From Seiridium cupressi (Eukaryota > Ascomycota > Sordariomycetes > Amphisphaeriales > Sporocadaceae): a DNA stretch of 64,000 nucleotides. Shown in pieces: positions 34,679-46,476 of this stretch. Position numbers and translations under genes: made by a program. Location of the stretch: contig JARVKI010000026.1 of assembly GCA_036674765.1 (NCBI GenBank), positions 1-64,000 of the forward strand, given 5' to 3'. The first letter of the stretch is position 1, and each line of letters opens with the position of its first letter. A model generated the notes under the pieces. That model was not told where the DNA came from. It did not search any database and was given only the letters and a program-made list of their open reading frames with translations.

Positions 34679-35563
34679 TCAAGAACTAGCATAGTGAACA
34701 GTATAGCCGGGCCGCCGCACAGGCGGTCCAACATACGTCAGCCTTGGAGGATAATGACTCATCACCGTACCCGGCGCAATTTGGTAGCCAGATCTTTCAG
34801 CCCATATAGCAGCAACAGACGGCACACCATGAGCTGTGACCTGGACAGGATCAGGCCATTTAGCTGCACCTTTGTCTGGCGCGAGAAATACCGAAGGACC
34901 GAATTCAAGGAATCGCTCGCCCCTGTCTTCGCTTAGCATTAGCAGACCATTGGGATCTGAACTCCGTCCCGGGCGGTTCGGACAGAGCCCCTTGTCATGG
35001 TTCAAATCCCATGTCTTGGCAAGCTGTGCTAGATACAGTGTCGTCGATCGAAACTGCTTCTGGGCGATCTCCAGGCTCCTTTCCAAACTGGCCAGAGAGC
35101 TCGGCTGCTCTTGCGCGTTTTGAGTGTTTGACAAATCATTTAACAAACCAATAATCCGCTGCTCGAGGTCAGCGGCCTCGGAGCCGATACGGAAAAGATC
35201 CCATCGAAGAGCAACAAACCACACATCTTCATTGACCCCGTGTTCAAAAGGGGACCACGTCTCGTTGTGCATAGCCTCCCAGCTAGCAGGGTCATATCGA
35301 TAATGGTAGGAGAAACTGTTGGGGCACCTTTCTGGTAGTTTCATGCCGCACACACGGTTCCGGACCAGGCGGCAACAGCCTTTATGCCAGGAACAGGCAT
35401 ACTTGGATTCAGCCTGTTTCTTGAAACATGGAGAAGGGCAACAGAAGTGTTTCGGTGTGGCATATGGATTGCGCACTGTAAAACCTGTGGCTGGATTTAG
35501 TAAGCATAACGGACGTGAGTCGTGCTTGGCTGAGGTGTAGTGAACGTACAAGGTAAAGCACAT
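34679..35563 (-). CDS. Cys-rich fungal protein of unknown function
   Basis: 294 residues from the ATG at 35563. The first 85 residues carry about eleven Cys (MCFTLYVHY, RPLCLLN, HFCCPSPCFKK, YACSWHKGCC, NRVCGMKLPERC) and probably bind metal. The middle is a helical, partly coiled segment (LEQRIIGLLNDLSNTQ, LERSLEIAQKQFR), and the end is Pro/Tyr-rich (PPRLTYVGPPVRRPGYTVHY). No enzyme motif or signal peptide is present. Proteins opening with MC and a spaced-Cys N-terminus are widespread and uncharacterised in ascomycetes. A short intron within the first 40 codons cannot be excluded because GT/AG pairs flank that part. Confidence 0.6.
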   Translation of the reverse strand: MCFTLYVHYTSAKHDSRPLCLLNPATGFTVRNPYATPKHFCCPSPCFKKQAESKYACSWHKGCCRLVRNRVCGMKLPERCPNSFSYHYRYDPASWEAMHNETWSPFEHGVNEDVWFVALRWDLFRIGSEAADLEQRIIGLLNDLSNTQNAQEQPSSLASLERSLEIAQKQFRSTTLYLAQLAKTWDLNHDKGLCPNRPGRSSDPNGLLMLSEDRGERFLEFGPSVFLAPDKGAAKWPDPVQVTAHGVPSVAAIWAERSGYQIAPGTVMSHYPPRLTYVGPPVRRPGYTVHYASS

Positions 35564-35955
35564 GTCGATCGAGATGAGAGAGTATATGGTGGCCTAAGGC
35601 TGGTTGCCATTCAAAGCCAGCGGTCTTAAAACCTTTGAGCTTACTTCTTTATAACCCAGAAAAGGAGCATAACCTCTTTCCCAGTGCACAAGAGTACCCG
35701 ATGGAAATAATAGCTGTGTATTTGCGTTATACCCCTTGTCCAACCTGTGAACAATGCAGTGCATAAAACACATCCTTTGTATTGCACCCGAATGCTATCC
35801 ATTTGAGCGATTCAGTGCAGCCCTTGTTATTTTCCCATTGGGTATCAATGTCCGCCTACAAACCACAAAAACGCCCATGCTATAATGTTCCATATGCCTC
35901 ATCACATGCCTTGGTGCCACGGCTCGCTGAGGTCCCAGTCCAGTAACCCAGGCCA
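35564..35955. other. Short intergenic spacer
   Basis: Between two minus-strand genes; nothing coding recognised. Confidence 0.5.
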
Positions 35956-37095
35956 CTATGCCCCGATGCTGTCATCAGGCACTCCCTTGTCCTTCCGCTC
36001 GTCCTGCAGCATGCGGATCAATTTGTTGATGGTTCCGCCATCGCGTAGTTTTTCAACTTCCCGGACTGCCTCGTCTTCTTCCATGCCCTCGGCAATGTGT
36101 TCCTTGATCTTGTCCCAGATCACCTTGCGCCGTGAATACCACGTCCTTCCACGGGGCTCAGGCCGCCACCTCGAGCCCCATGTAGCATCAAGCTCCTCAA
36201 CTGCAGGCTGGCCGTCGATTCCTTCCCGGTACTCCCTCCATACTTCGTCAACTGTGCCGACTGTCCTATAGTCATACGCAGGCGGGCCCGGTGTTTGCGA
36301 CGCTTGTAGATTGGGCTGCTTGGGAAGTAGCCGGGCGTCTGTATGCATGTTCTGAGGAGACTGCGGTGGCGGTCTAGCAGGACGAGGCGTGGGGTGAGAA
36401 GTCGGTGCTCTCGGAGGGCCTGATGGCGACTGTTGTGAAAGCATCGGGGCTGGAGGAGCGATAGCTCTTGACGACCTGGGTTCTGAGTACACCTGAGGGG
36501 CCCCCTGCAGTTGCTGATGGACAAGGCGTTAGCTGCCTGTGCTTGCTGTAACGAATAGAGCCAAGGCATGGGTGAAATCAAGGATGAAGAAATCCGCGTG
36601 CACATAATGATAGACAATACGTACCGAGGCAGCCGCCTGAAGCTGCGACGCCTGTCCGCTGTAGAGATTGGCCAGGCTCGCCCTGATTTCGCTCAGTTGT
36701 TGAGATATACTGTCGTACTGGGCGGATATAGTGGCAGCATATTGCTGGTGTTGCGCTTGTACCGACAGGATGGTCGCGATGAGTTGCTCTGGCGTCCGGC
36801 CAACTAGCTGGTCTTCGGTAACCAGCTGGGGCGGCTGTGACATTGGTTGCGAGTTGGGCAGCCCGCCATGCGACGACGACATGGCAGCGATTGGGGCTCC
36901 TCCAGCCGGGGCGCCACCGGTAGTAGCGAAGGCTGGAATGGAATGAGGACCAGCTACGGCTGACACCTTGGTGGCATGTCTCTTGGTCGGCGTGGCGTGT
37001 ACGCCGGCACTTTGCTGCAGGTCGGACGTAGCCGGGCGCTTATTCCCAGTCACCGTGTTTGGGGTAGGTATGCCGGCTGACGGCGAGGGCAGCAT
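35956..37095 (-). CDS. GCR1_C-domain (Gcr1/Myb-like) DNA-binding protein
   Basis: Exons 37095-36625 and 36504-35956 give 339 residues (120-nt intron, GTACGT...CTGCAG). The N-terminal half is Ser/Pro/Thr/Gln-rich and contains a Gln-rich helix (IATILSVQAQHQQYAATI). A Pro-rich linker follows. The C-terminal 90 residues match the GCR1_C domain: YRTVGTVDEVWREYREG, then VEELDATWGSRWRPEPRG, TWYSRRKVIWDKIKEHIAEG and INKLIRMLQDER. This domain gives yeast Gcr1 its sequence-specific DNA binding, so a transcriptional regulator is likely; its targets are unknown. Two in-frame acceptors six bases apart (CATCAG and CTGCAG) could add or drop two residues. The start was chosen as the ATG opening the Ser/Pro-rich region; an open stretch continues upstream. 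Confidence 0.78.
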
Positions 37096-39005
37096 CGGAG
37101 CAGAGAGGGTCGACAGGCCACGCGCGACGAGGAGGCGCAAGCGTAACGGTCGGAGGAGACGGGAAGCAAGCGAAAAAGTAAAACCAGCAATCCAAGAAAA
37201 CAAGACTAAAATAAAAATATGTTCACAGAAATCCGGGCTAGCCGGGTAACGGGGGGGAGACGAATGAGAATAGCGAAGAAAAAGTCGAGTGTGTGAGATA
37301 GAGAGAAATGAAAAGTCCTGATGGGGAGTTCATACGCTGATCTCTCACCTGCCGCCACTTCAAACAAGCAAATGTGACTTGGTGTCAACGTGAGACAATG
37401 CGACCGACACGGTCACGTGAAACAAGAGCTAGTTCGGGACTGGCGGACACCCAGCAGAGGAGACCACGGCGAGGGAGTATATGGGTGTACATAAAGCAAT
37501 GGATGAGTGGTAGTGGTGTGCCGTCACTTGGAGGAGGGGGTCTAATGTGAACGGCATGGTTGTAAGAGCCTTCACATAAGCTCCTCGACGCGCTCCCCTA
37601 CCCTGTTCTCATTCATCCGAAGCCGCACGCGTGCCTCTTGCTCTCTTTCCCCAGGCTGCGGGAGACTTCGGACTGGGGAGATGCATTATCAAAACACACA
37701 CTTGGGCATGTGCTGAAAGCCAAATAAGGCTGGTGCAGATGTCGCGAATCTCAGCCGATTGATTGATTGGCTTCAGGGTCACGCGGTCGCACTTTAGGCA
37801 CTGGGCTGCCCGCCATCCCCACCCAACCGAGCGCGTCGTTATTTGCTTCTTGGCCATGCGCCCCTTGGCACCTCGCCCCAACACGAGGCTATACGGTCGA
37901 GCCTCTTGTGCTGCAATCACTATAGTGGTCTCAGCTCCCGTCTTGTTGACATATGCTTCGTGCTACCTTGCTATGCACCGTGACTGAGCGCGTCGTCGTC
38001 GTCTTCGTTGTCGTAATTCCCGAAGCGTCTCGTGCAAGTGTCTTTAGAGTCTAGACAGTAACCGCGTGCTCAGCGAATATGTATACGCACTACGTTACCA
38101 AAGTTAGCAATGCAACATGAACAAGGTCATGAACCCTTCGTTTCTGCACCTGCAAGTGCTGATCCCAGACCCGCATCACGCATGTACGAATGCCTGTGCA
38201 GCTCGCTCACCCCGGATCCGGAGGCCGAAAGACTCGGGGTTGAAGGAATGCTCCAAGCATTATAGGTTTGCTTGGAAATAACCGGCTTCTAATCTGGCTA
38301 GCATCAAATCAATCGTCCTGGCTTGGGAGAATGGATCTGGACGAAAATGGCGTTAGTGATGTGGTGCCATGATGAGATGCTCGCGGGATTTTGCGGCGCG
38401 GCCACCACCTGGCACCATATCACGGAATGGCATGCGAATGCCTGCTATTCACGACGACAGAGCAAGGCAACGCTGGAAATCAGAGCCACATCTCAAGATG
38501 ACACAAAACTTGTGATCGACTCAGTCGGGAGAATTTTCAGAAATCCATTTCAAGATGTATAACAAGTTCAGGTATCTCTGGAGGACGTTGAGGTGCGAGT
38601 GTGGATCGTCGGAATTTCCGTAAGCTGTCAGGTACGGCTGGGGCCGATTATCGAACCATCCATAGCACGACCAGGAACTCTCTCGAATGATAGTTGTTCC
38701 TATTGCCGATCAGTCGCGGAGAGTAGCTTGAACTATGGCATTTTATCTTATTTATTATGTTGGCCGCAGTCTTTCTCACTTTCGCGGTAACATTTCGTGC
38801 CATCCCCAAGATTACCCCATTCGGCAAACCAGTTTATAAGGGTTCGCCGTATACTTGCTGTGACTTTTGTGTTAAACTTTTGATCAGTCAAGCCTCATTT
38901 TCAAATTATATTCGTGACCACTCTCAAAAAGAAGATCAAACTAAAGTTGACCGATCTATCTTCGACCGCGGTTCTCCCATACTCACTTCTACACAAACAC
39001 TCACC
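37096..39005. other. Intergenic, no supported gene
   Basis: No recognised gene. A short GTC-type triplet run lies near 37991-38010. The end of this stretch is the promoter of the small B12D-like gene. Confidence 0.45.
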
Positions 39006-39523
39006 ATGCATCCATCAACGCGTCTCAGTAAGCAACTTCCGGAGTTATTTCAGGCCCCGTATAGCCTGTTTTGGGAGTTTGCTGGTCCCTGATTCGGCAT
39101 TTCTGCTCTGAAACATGATTTTGAGCTCCCGACAACTCATCAAGAAGGTTAAAAGAAGCAAAGACTGACTCCAGATGTTGTAGTGCTGCGGCCAACGACA
39201 AGGCTCCTCAGCGACTCATCGAACTCTCACACTCATGGCGTTTTTGCCAAGTTGCGCCAGATGAAGAACCACGCCCCGACGGAAGTCTACCCTTTGTTCT
39301 TTGCGTGTGGGTTCATGTTGACGGTCAGTGTCTCTTAACTCTTCCGTCGTTCTTTTCTCGAGACACTCGGCTTGTAATCTCAACCCGCCTGATCTCTGCC
39401 TATCATACCGAGCAATGAGTACTAATGGTTGTCTATCAAAAGGTCATGTTTTCCACGGCTATCCATAAATTGATTACGGATCGGAACCTGAGAAGGGCTC
39501 GACAGCACAGACGCCAGGAATGA
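39006..39523 (+). CDS. B12D/MLRQ-like small mitochondrial protein
   Basis: Three small exons, 39006-39027, 39175-39323 and 39443-39523, encode 83 residues. Both introns (147 and 119 nt) have GT...AG ends and branch-like sequences (AGACTGACT, GTACTAATG), and phases agree. The product starts MHPSTRLNVVVLRPTTRLL, a basic, hydroxylated lead typical of mitochondrial import. It continues with KLRQMKNHAPTEVYPLFFAC and one membrane segment (about 45-68), and ends with a basic tail (LRRARQHRRQE). The TEVYPLFF stretch before the membrane helix is the mark of the B12D / complex I MLRQ-subunit family. A role at the inner membrane with respiratory complexes is inferred from the family. Confidence 0.8.
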
Positions 39524-40672
39524 GTTTGGTATAGCTGAGCTGAATAGAGGATACGGATTTGGATATGGACTATACTATCTCTCAAGAACTGGCGACCCGT
39601 TTCCATCGCGTAGAGATTGGCGGAGGAAGGATACCCCAAACGTGTACAAAGAATTAAGTTATCATGGCTTACATATAAGTAAAAGAAGTCTTTCTATCGC
39701 AGCAATTTCGACCGGGACATGAGAGTTAGGACAATATCTGTTAATATTCCTTTCACCTTATCAATCAGCGATTACTTGGTACAGTGGATATATGAGAATG
39801 CTTTTTGAGCCTCATATCATAGTGTACAGTTATAGTCTAGAATGGATAATGTACTGATATAATACGGGGTAACCGGTCCACGTTTGAGTTCCAACGGTCC
39901 GCCTCGATCAACATGACAGAATGAGTCATGCTCCAGGTGCTCCCGCATCACAAAATGGATCCTGGTGTGTTGTTGAGCATCTGGCGGATACCCTGGGTAC
40001 CTGGACACTTCGAGCACTCAGTCCGCAGGACCAATCGTAGAGGTTCATATCTGCGATTCATTCTTCCATCGTCGAAAGAGCTCGTGTGTGAGGGAATTGC
40101 CACGCTTATTTCCTGTGGTCGAGGGAAAGCGGTTTGTTTCGGATCATATGACCACAGGTACTCTTACCGCCGTTTAGACCGCCGGCTAAGATTACCTCCC
40201 AAAGTAATATCCACGACCTGAGCTCCGCAATTGGTCCAGTGCAGATCACATTCCAAGCCCGCATATCCAATTTAAGAGCGTCGAATGTAGATTTGTCTGT
40301 AGTTTTAGACTATTTATCTGGTTATGCTATGCCTCTTCCACTTGTCATCATCTTCCGCCACTCTAGTTGGTATTACCAATCTCCCCGATTATATCTCCCC
40401 TCATTAACGAGAATTATATGCTGTGCTGTTCGCCAATGATGCAATGCCCTCTCCCCATATATGCAGTTAAATCGTGTTCGTGTTCGTAAAACGCCCATCG
40501 CAATGCCCAAAGCTCAAATTAATCCGAAGAAGAAAAACCAAGGGGTATACAACAACGCCGGAAGTCATGCGAGCGCAATTATGCAATCCCAACACAACCT
40601 ATTATGGTTTCTGGGCTCTTTATTCCTTCCGTCTTCGGCTGCTTCATTTATTCTTTCGTCGTCATCAGGTCG
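39524..40672. other. Intergenic, no supported gene
   Basis: No coding signal beyond small shadow frames; the 3' flanks of the two converging genes lie here. Confidence 0.5.
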
Positions 40673-41401
40673 TTATCGGCCAGCCAGCCAACCCATCTTC
40701 TTGTTCTTCTTGCACTGCTTCTCCGCCTGATCGTCACATTCGAGCTCGAGACGATATCGCCGAACACTCCCACTGTCGTCATCGAAACCAAGCCGCCGGT
40801 TCTGTTTAGGCACGAAGCAATCCGGAATGACATATTTCAGTATCCAACCTTTGATGCCTTGACTGGCGGCATCAATAGCCGCGTACTCCAGTTTCCGTGT
40901 GTGGTCGCTCGTCCAGTAGTGTGTCGTCTGCGGAGGCGGAGGATATAGAGACTCTTCAACTTCGTGGATGCCCTCATCGACCGCCGACGGCCCCTCGAGA
41001 CTTGGGAATTGGAAATAGGTAGAGGAATGCTGTTGTGACCTGGGTCGTTGTATCGAATAGCTGGACATACTAGTTCTTGGGCTGGGCGTTGATCTAGCTG
41101 CCCGCCGGATAGAGGGCCTTGTCCGTGGACGAGCTTGTGATGAGTTGGTCGATGTTGTGGATATCCGTCTCCCTGAGCCGTAGGAATCACCCGATTGAGA
41201 CCCGGAGGGTATAGAGGCGTAACCGGAATCATGCCGCTTCATTGGCGTTGACTGGAGTTCTTTCTTCCCCACCCGCTGTGCAGGCGCCGACTCGTGCAGC
41301 TCTATATCATGGAAGCTGTGGTAGGTAGTGACGGATGCCGCAACACTGGTCGCCGATTGGGACCGGTGCAGTCTCGACTCATGAGGTGATAAATGCAACA
41401 T
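40673..41401 (-). CDS. Conserved fungal protein of unknown function
   Basis: 242 residues from the ATG at 41401 (MLHLSPHESRLHRSQSATS). The first 160 residues are Ser/Arg/Thr-rich and disordered, with many possible phosphorylation sites (RISTTSTNSS, RRAARSTPSPRTS). The C-terminal 80 residues look folded and constrained: HYWTSDHTRKLEYAAIDAAS, then KGWILKYVIPDCFVPKQ and SVRRYRLELECDD. I have the impression of a conserved C-terminal block shared by filamentous fungi, but no function is attached to it. No signal peptide or membrane segment. A further ATG 45 bases upstream is in frame and could be the start. Confidence 0.65.
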   Translation of the reverse strand: MLHLSPHESRLHRSQSATSVAASVTTYHSFHDIELHESAPAQRVGKKELQSTPMKRHDSGYASIPSGSQSGDSYGSGRRISTTSTNSSQARPRTRPSIRRAARSTPSPRTSMSSYSIQRPRSQQHSSTYFQFPSLEGPSAVDEGIHEVEESLYPPPPQTTHYWTSDHTRKLEYAAIDAASQGIKGWILKYVIPDCFVPKQNRRLGFDDDSGSVRRYRLELECDDQAEKQCKKNKKMGWLAGR

Positions 41402-44400
41402 CCTGAAAGGCTTTCTCCCCGTAGAGATGCATAGAGACGAGAACACTACTGTCCAAGAGTCTCAAAAGGGCGCCGGGTAGCCCTCAAGGGGTGAACAAAG
41501 AACCAGCTTCAGTTCCGGCAATGAGATTGTCAGTGGCAGTCTCGACGATTGGCGATATAAAAAGATCTTTAAGGAGACAAAGGCGGTCTCTGGAGTGGAA
41601 CGAGAGCAGCAGATCGACGTCAGTCCAGCGGGCGACAGAAGTTGCGGTCAAGGTGCCGGGCGTCAGTCGAATTGATGGACTGCTCCGGCTTCTAATTTCC
41701 AGTCGCCGGTAACAAAGACCAAGTGGGTATGACGATGGAGACGATTAATGATTTTGTGCTCGTGATTGGTATAGTGAAAGGGCGGCCAGAGAATGAATCA
41801 CTGCTGTTATTGGTAACCTTCAGGTAGGGTTCCAGCAGCTGCAGGCTCGATATGATGGCGGCGTCGGCATGCAGGAGTAGCGTAGACCGGGAGGTTCACA
41901 CTACTGATCTTGGGATGAACGTGCTTCAATTCTCGGTGGGTAGGCGGGAACGGAACGGGAGGGCCCTTGTTTTCGAGCTGCTGAATTATAATCAGAGTCT
42001 ATGCTAGACGCTATTTGCTGCCGTTTGAAGCAGCGGCTCGTGTCCCTACTGAGCTGGGCGCCTCTGGGAGCAGAGACTAACAGAACCGATTCTCTTCTCT
42101 CCAGATTGCAATAGCACGTTCATGAAATGACCCAGGGGCTTGTTCTGGTCGACTTCCGTCTTCCGTGAAGCGAAAGGCGGTCTGTGGTCGCTTGCCCTAT
42201 TCCAGACCAGAAACTCTGCTGTGACCCCGCCTAAGCATGGGACCCACGCTGTTGACTAGGGAGAGTCACTGGACCTGAGGGGCCGCTCAATAGAGATGGC
42301 GCTAATGAATCGCACGATAACCGGGGATCTCTCCAGGAGGAGTTGGGAGCTGGGAGATGAAGTTGTGAGGCAAGAGATTTGGGGCGGTGTGTTTGGGGTT
42401 CGCGAGTTTGGTGAGGCGAGGAGACGTGACAATCTCACACGACGGCTAAGTTGAAGAGATGACGAGAAGTGATAGTCCTTGTCGGTGGCCAAACAGCAAC
42501 AATAATTCGTCTGTGGATGTGAGTGAGGCTTCTCGTGACCCTAGACCAAGCATGCCCTTGCAGGTCAATGCATGAATCGAAATCAACGTCCAATGCTGTC
42601 ACTGGCCCCCAATGGGTGGAGAGTTGTCAATGGTTTTCGACGATCCAACCACTGGCAACCAAAGCTGCACGGTCCGATGTCGCCTCTGCGGGAAAGCGTA
42701 CCTATCGTCTTGGCACTGCTGTCGCTCCACTTGGACGGGAATAGGCCTAAGATGTACGACACAAGGGAAATAGCAAGAGAAGAGAACGGGGCTATGGAAG
42801 ATGAGCTAGCAACGGCTGGCGGTCGATATCAAATACTGGAAAGTTGCAACAGATAAGCGAATTTCTGTCGCCGATCAATGCTGTCGAGTGGCTGCTTCAC
42901 ATCATGTGGAGGCCAGTGTCTCACGGGCTATTTGCAGCTGAGGTGCATTTGATAGGGTCCCGCGTTTTCACATGCTTGTGGACTTCTCGCAGCTCCTCAT
43001 CACAACGTGCCGCCACCGTGAGACACGCGCGCCTAATGACCGTCACGCCTCGACTTGCGAGTGCGCCGGCTCTACCTATTAGTGCCACTGATCGCCCTCT
43101 AGGCGCATCTACACAACCAAACATCAGTTCCAAGTATCATCCCGAGGCATTAGTTCAGATGGGCGTGCATGTGGGTTGAGCGCGCTTCATTCTCACGGAG
43201 ATCTTCCTTGGTACTAGGCTCAACTGTCGGCTCAACATGCCCCTGAGTGAAACGCGATCAGAACGTTATTTTCGGTTCTGACATGCGCTAGCCTTCCCGA
43301 GGAATTGGGGGCTGCGTCATCAGACCAGTCAGCACGGTGGTCAGGTAGCATCCAGTACGTGCCTGGCTGGCATTAGAGTTGTGTCGGTCGATCTCGGCAA
43401 TAAAGGATTGCTGCTGGCGTCTTAAGGCTCAGCATCCCGTGTCGTCGGTAGTAACCGAATACACCGGTCGCTATGAATCAATGGCTGTAGCACATGTCAA
43501 TTGTCATTAGCCATTGATGACTTGAGGGCAGCGCCATCGATGAGTATAATCTTGGCGTATGGCGTGGAACGTGTTAATGTTGTCGCCAGATAGCTATGCA
43601 TCTTTCTTCCTTCTCAGCACGTCAGAAATTCCTGAGTTTCAGCTCCATGGCGTCTGCCTGTCGTTGGGAGATGCTGTTAGATGTTGTTGGATGCCAGGAT
43701 GCATACTTCCATCTGCCCACGTAATTAGGTTCTTGGTGCACTGGTGCATTGCCCAGAACTTAACAGCTTTTTCGACATGATCAAGTTTTCGAACAGCTAT
43801 TCTGTGGCCACTCATCGCCGACTCTTGTCCTACTCTTTATTGCGGCTGCACTCGCCATGTCTCTGTTCACGGCAACCAAGCCCATGATACTCTCAGTATT
43901 CTTCTGCAAGAACATCTCCGCGCCCTGCGAGATCGAAATCTTCCGGCAGATAGTGTGCCTACTCTACCCAGAGCAATTCCTCCTATTGGGTAGCATGTAT
44001 GTGCCAGCCTGCACGCATAGAGCTTGTACCCAAACGCGGTCGCGCAAGTCGCTCAGGATACCAAGCTGGTATGAACCAGACTAGCTCGACGTAGGTAGGA
44101 AATATGTCTTTATGCCTTGCTCTTTCTGACGGCTTGGGCGGTCGATCCAAACGATGCCGAGTGACGGCCGTATAGAGCCACCCGTTGTGGAAGATGCATG
44201 GTGCCTTGGGTCTGGTGCATGGTGAACGTTGAATGTCGAATGGCGAGTTCCTGTGCTCCGGCACTCCTCAGAATCGACAGATGCCATACGCCCTCGACTA
44301 CAAAGACCACGACGGTGTGTAGGTATGCTTTCCGATCGTCTTACCTCATCGAAATTGCAAATACCAGGGAGCGGATCAAAGACGTTCAACTTTGATTGAA

Positions 44401-45721
44401 TCGCTGCGGAGGACTTGTTTCCGATATGAGCAAAAAAAAGGTGAGTTTGCATCATCGTCCTCAGTACAGACACCACAGACGATGCCTGGCCTCTCGAAGC
44501 GTCTCATCAATATGAGAGCAAAGTCGGACGAAAGTACGCCTAGAATGCCTGACATTCCATCAGCGCTATTATCTATTGTGGCCAGTCTTACGATGCAACA
44601 CCCGGTCCCATTCAGGTATTCGGAACAAGCCTTCATCAAAGCAAGACTGCTCCCACGGGAAAGGCTTTGAATGATCGACATCGAGCTGACGAAGCCCCAA
44701 AAACATGGCCAAACAAGAGGACCACGAGTCGCCGTGGTACTAGATGCGGATATTTCCCACCATTCAGAGCGTGGTTTTCATATGTGCCAGGCTGATGGTG
44801 CAGCAGGAGTGGGGCGCTTAACTCTGGTAGCGGAGCCTCATTACTGTGGTTCGGGGCCCCTGTCGCCGTCATTGCTGGCGACCACCTTGGTGGTAGTTCG
44901 CTGTACATGAAACACAGGGGCCATCGAAACATTCTACAACAAACAATCAGGGAGAAACCCCAGACCGCGCGCTCACAGCAGTGGCCGCCCTCAAGCCGCC
45001 AAGGAGAAATGTGGAATCCGTCATGGATTTGGCATGGGATCTACCGGGGAATTCCAGGAAACAAATTGCCAGGAGGCTTTAGCTATCTCTCGATGCTACG
45101 CTTCCACCTGGATCCCAGCTTTGCGGCTCTGCTGCTGACGACGACTTTTCAATCTGAAAAGACACCAGCGCAGAACACCATGTGGGTAGACGCCGGACCC
45201 TGCTCGAACTGCCGTCCTGTCTAATCCTGTCAGTGCATGGTAGATGCTCGTGCAGCTGGGGCCTATACTCATCATTCGAGAGTCTAGCCACCGGACCCAA
45301 GGGGCCTAACCACATTCTTCCCCAACACCAAATCAACCCCCATATCCGCTTGTTTCCTAAACGTTCCCTGAATAGTGCCCGGAGGCATGGGCCCTTATTC
45401 GAGTCAGGATCCATTGGTGGAGAAAGCAATCTATCCTCTATCCACGCTCAGCACATCATCAACTGTGAACATGACAAGCTCCGACATGAACGTACTCCTG
45501 GCGAGCTGAATATGGGGCTATGTGCAGATCGTTATCAGTATATAGGTTTGCATCTCTCTCCAGGTCAACACTTTTTTCTTTGTTCAACCAGCTTCACCAA
45601 CAGCCTTTTTCACTCACTCTTCTTTCATTCTCTCAAGTCCTTTGACTTTCAGCTTGCTGAAAACTTTCTTTTACATCATCACGCAGGTCGACTGATACTA
45701 CCCCCCACAACCTTTTTCAAG
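41402..45721. other. Long intergenic stretch, no supported gene
   Basis: About 4.3 kb of mixed small frames on both strands. Candidates at 43857-44084 (plus) and 44376-44681 (minus) lack domains and splice support. The last 180 bases are pyrimidine-rich and contain a TATATAGG box at about 45539, likely the promoter and leader of the secreted-protein gene. Confidence 0.45.
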
Positions 45722-46476
45722 ATGAAGAACGTCCTCGCTCTCGCTGCCCTCTTCGGCGCCGCCATTGCCCAGTCAGAGGCTCCCACCACCTTTGCTACTT
45801 CTGTCCGTCCCAGCGGACCCCCTTCGTCCGGAAAGCCTTCTGGATCTGGTTTCGGTGGCTCCGGCCCCCGTCCTACTGGAAGCGGTGGTGTTGCCCACGT
45901 CGCCGCCTCAAGCGGCTTCGGAGGCCCGCCTCCCAGCGGCTTCCCCGGCTTCCCAAGTGGCCCAGTCCCAACCGTTGCACCAACCTTCGCTCCGGTTGAT
46001 CGCCGCCAGTTCTCAGGAAGTGCCGGGCCCCGTCCAACCGGCTCGTTCGGTGGATCCGGACACGGACACTCTCACTCTGGTACGTTTACGATGACAAGCG
46101 CTTCGATTACAATACTGACTGCAAAATAGGCAAACCCTCGGGTACCGGAGCCCCTTCTCCATCGGGTTTCGCCAAGAACAACGCCGCTGCTCAGGCATCC
46201 GGCTCGGCCTTCCCCTCTGGCCCGGCTCCGTCCGGCGGCTTCGGTGGTGGTCCAGGTGGTCCTGTAAGTGACTCTTATTTCTGACCCTGGATAACCTGGC
46301 AAGCCTGTTCAAAGATTGATCACTAACACAAATTACTGTAGTCTGGATCCGCTGGTCCCCAACCGACTGGAGCTCCCCAAGGCGAGGCTTTCCGTGCTCG
46401 TGCCCGCGATTTCTTCGGTAGGACTCGTCCGCTCCTGGATTAAAGGATCAAGAAGCTAACTTTCACAGGATTTTAA
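45722..46476 (+). CDS. Secreted Gly/Ser/Pro-rich low-complexity protein
   Basis: Four exons, 45722-46079, 46130-46263, 46342-46417 and 46469-46476, give 191 residues; the introns (50, 78 and 51 nt) have clear GT, CTGAC/CTAAC and AG signals. The final exon holds only 8 coding bases (the end of a Gly codon, Phe, stop). The start begins a signal peptide (MKNVLALAALFGAAIAQ). The mature protein is almost all Gly, Ser, Pro, Ala, Phe and Thr in irregular units such as GSGPRPTGSGG and GFGGPPPSGFPGF. It has one dibasic site (VDRRQFSG) that Kex2 could cut, a His patch (GHGHSHSG) and a basic end (FRARARDFFGF). It has no Cys. A wall-associated or matrix role is possible; no function is known to me. The third codon position is GC-rich, as in highly expressed genes. 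Confidence 0.8.

Noticed and set aside
43857..44084. 75-codon plus-strand frame starting MSLFTATKP
   Set aside because: Too short, no homologous feel and no exon signals on either side.
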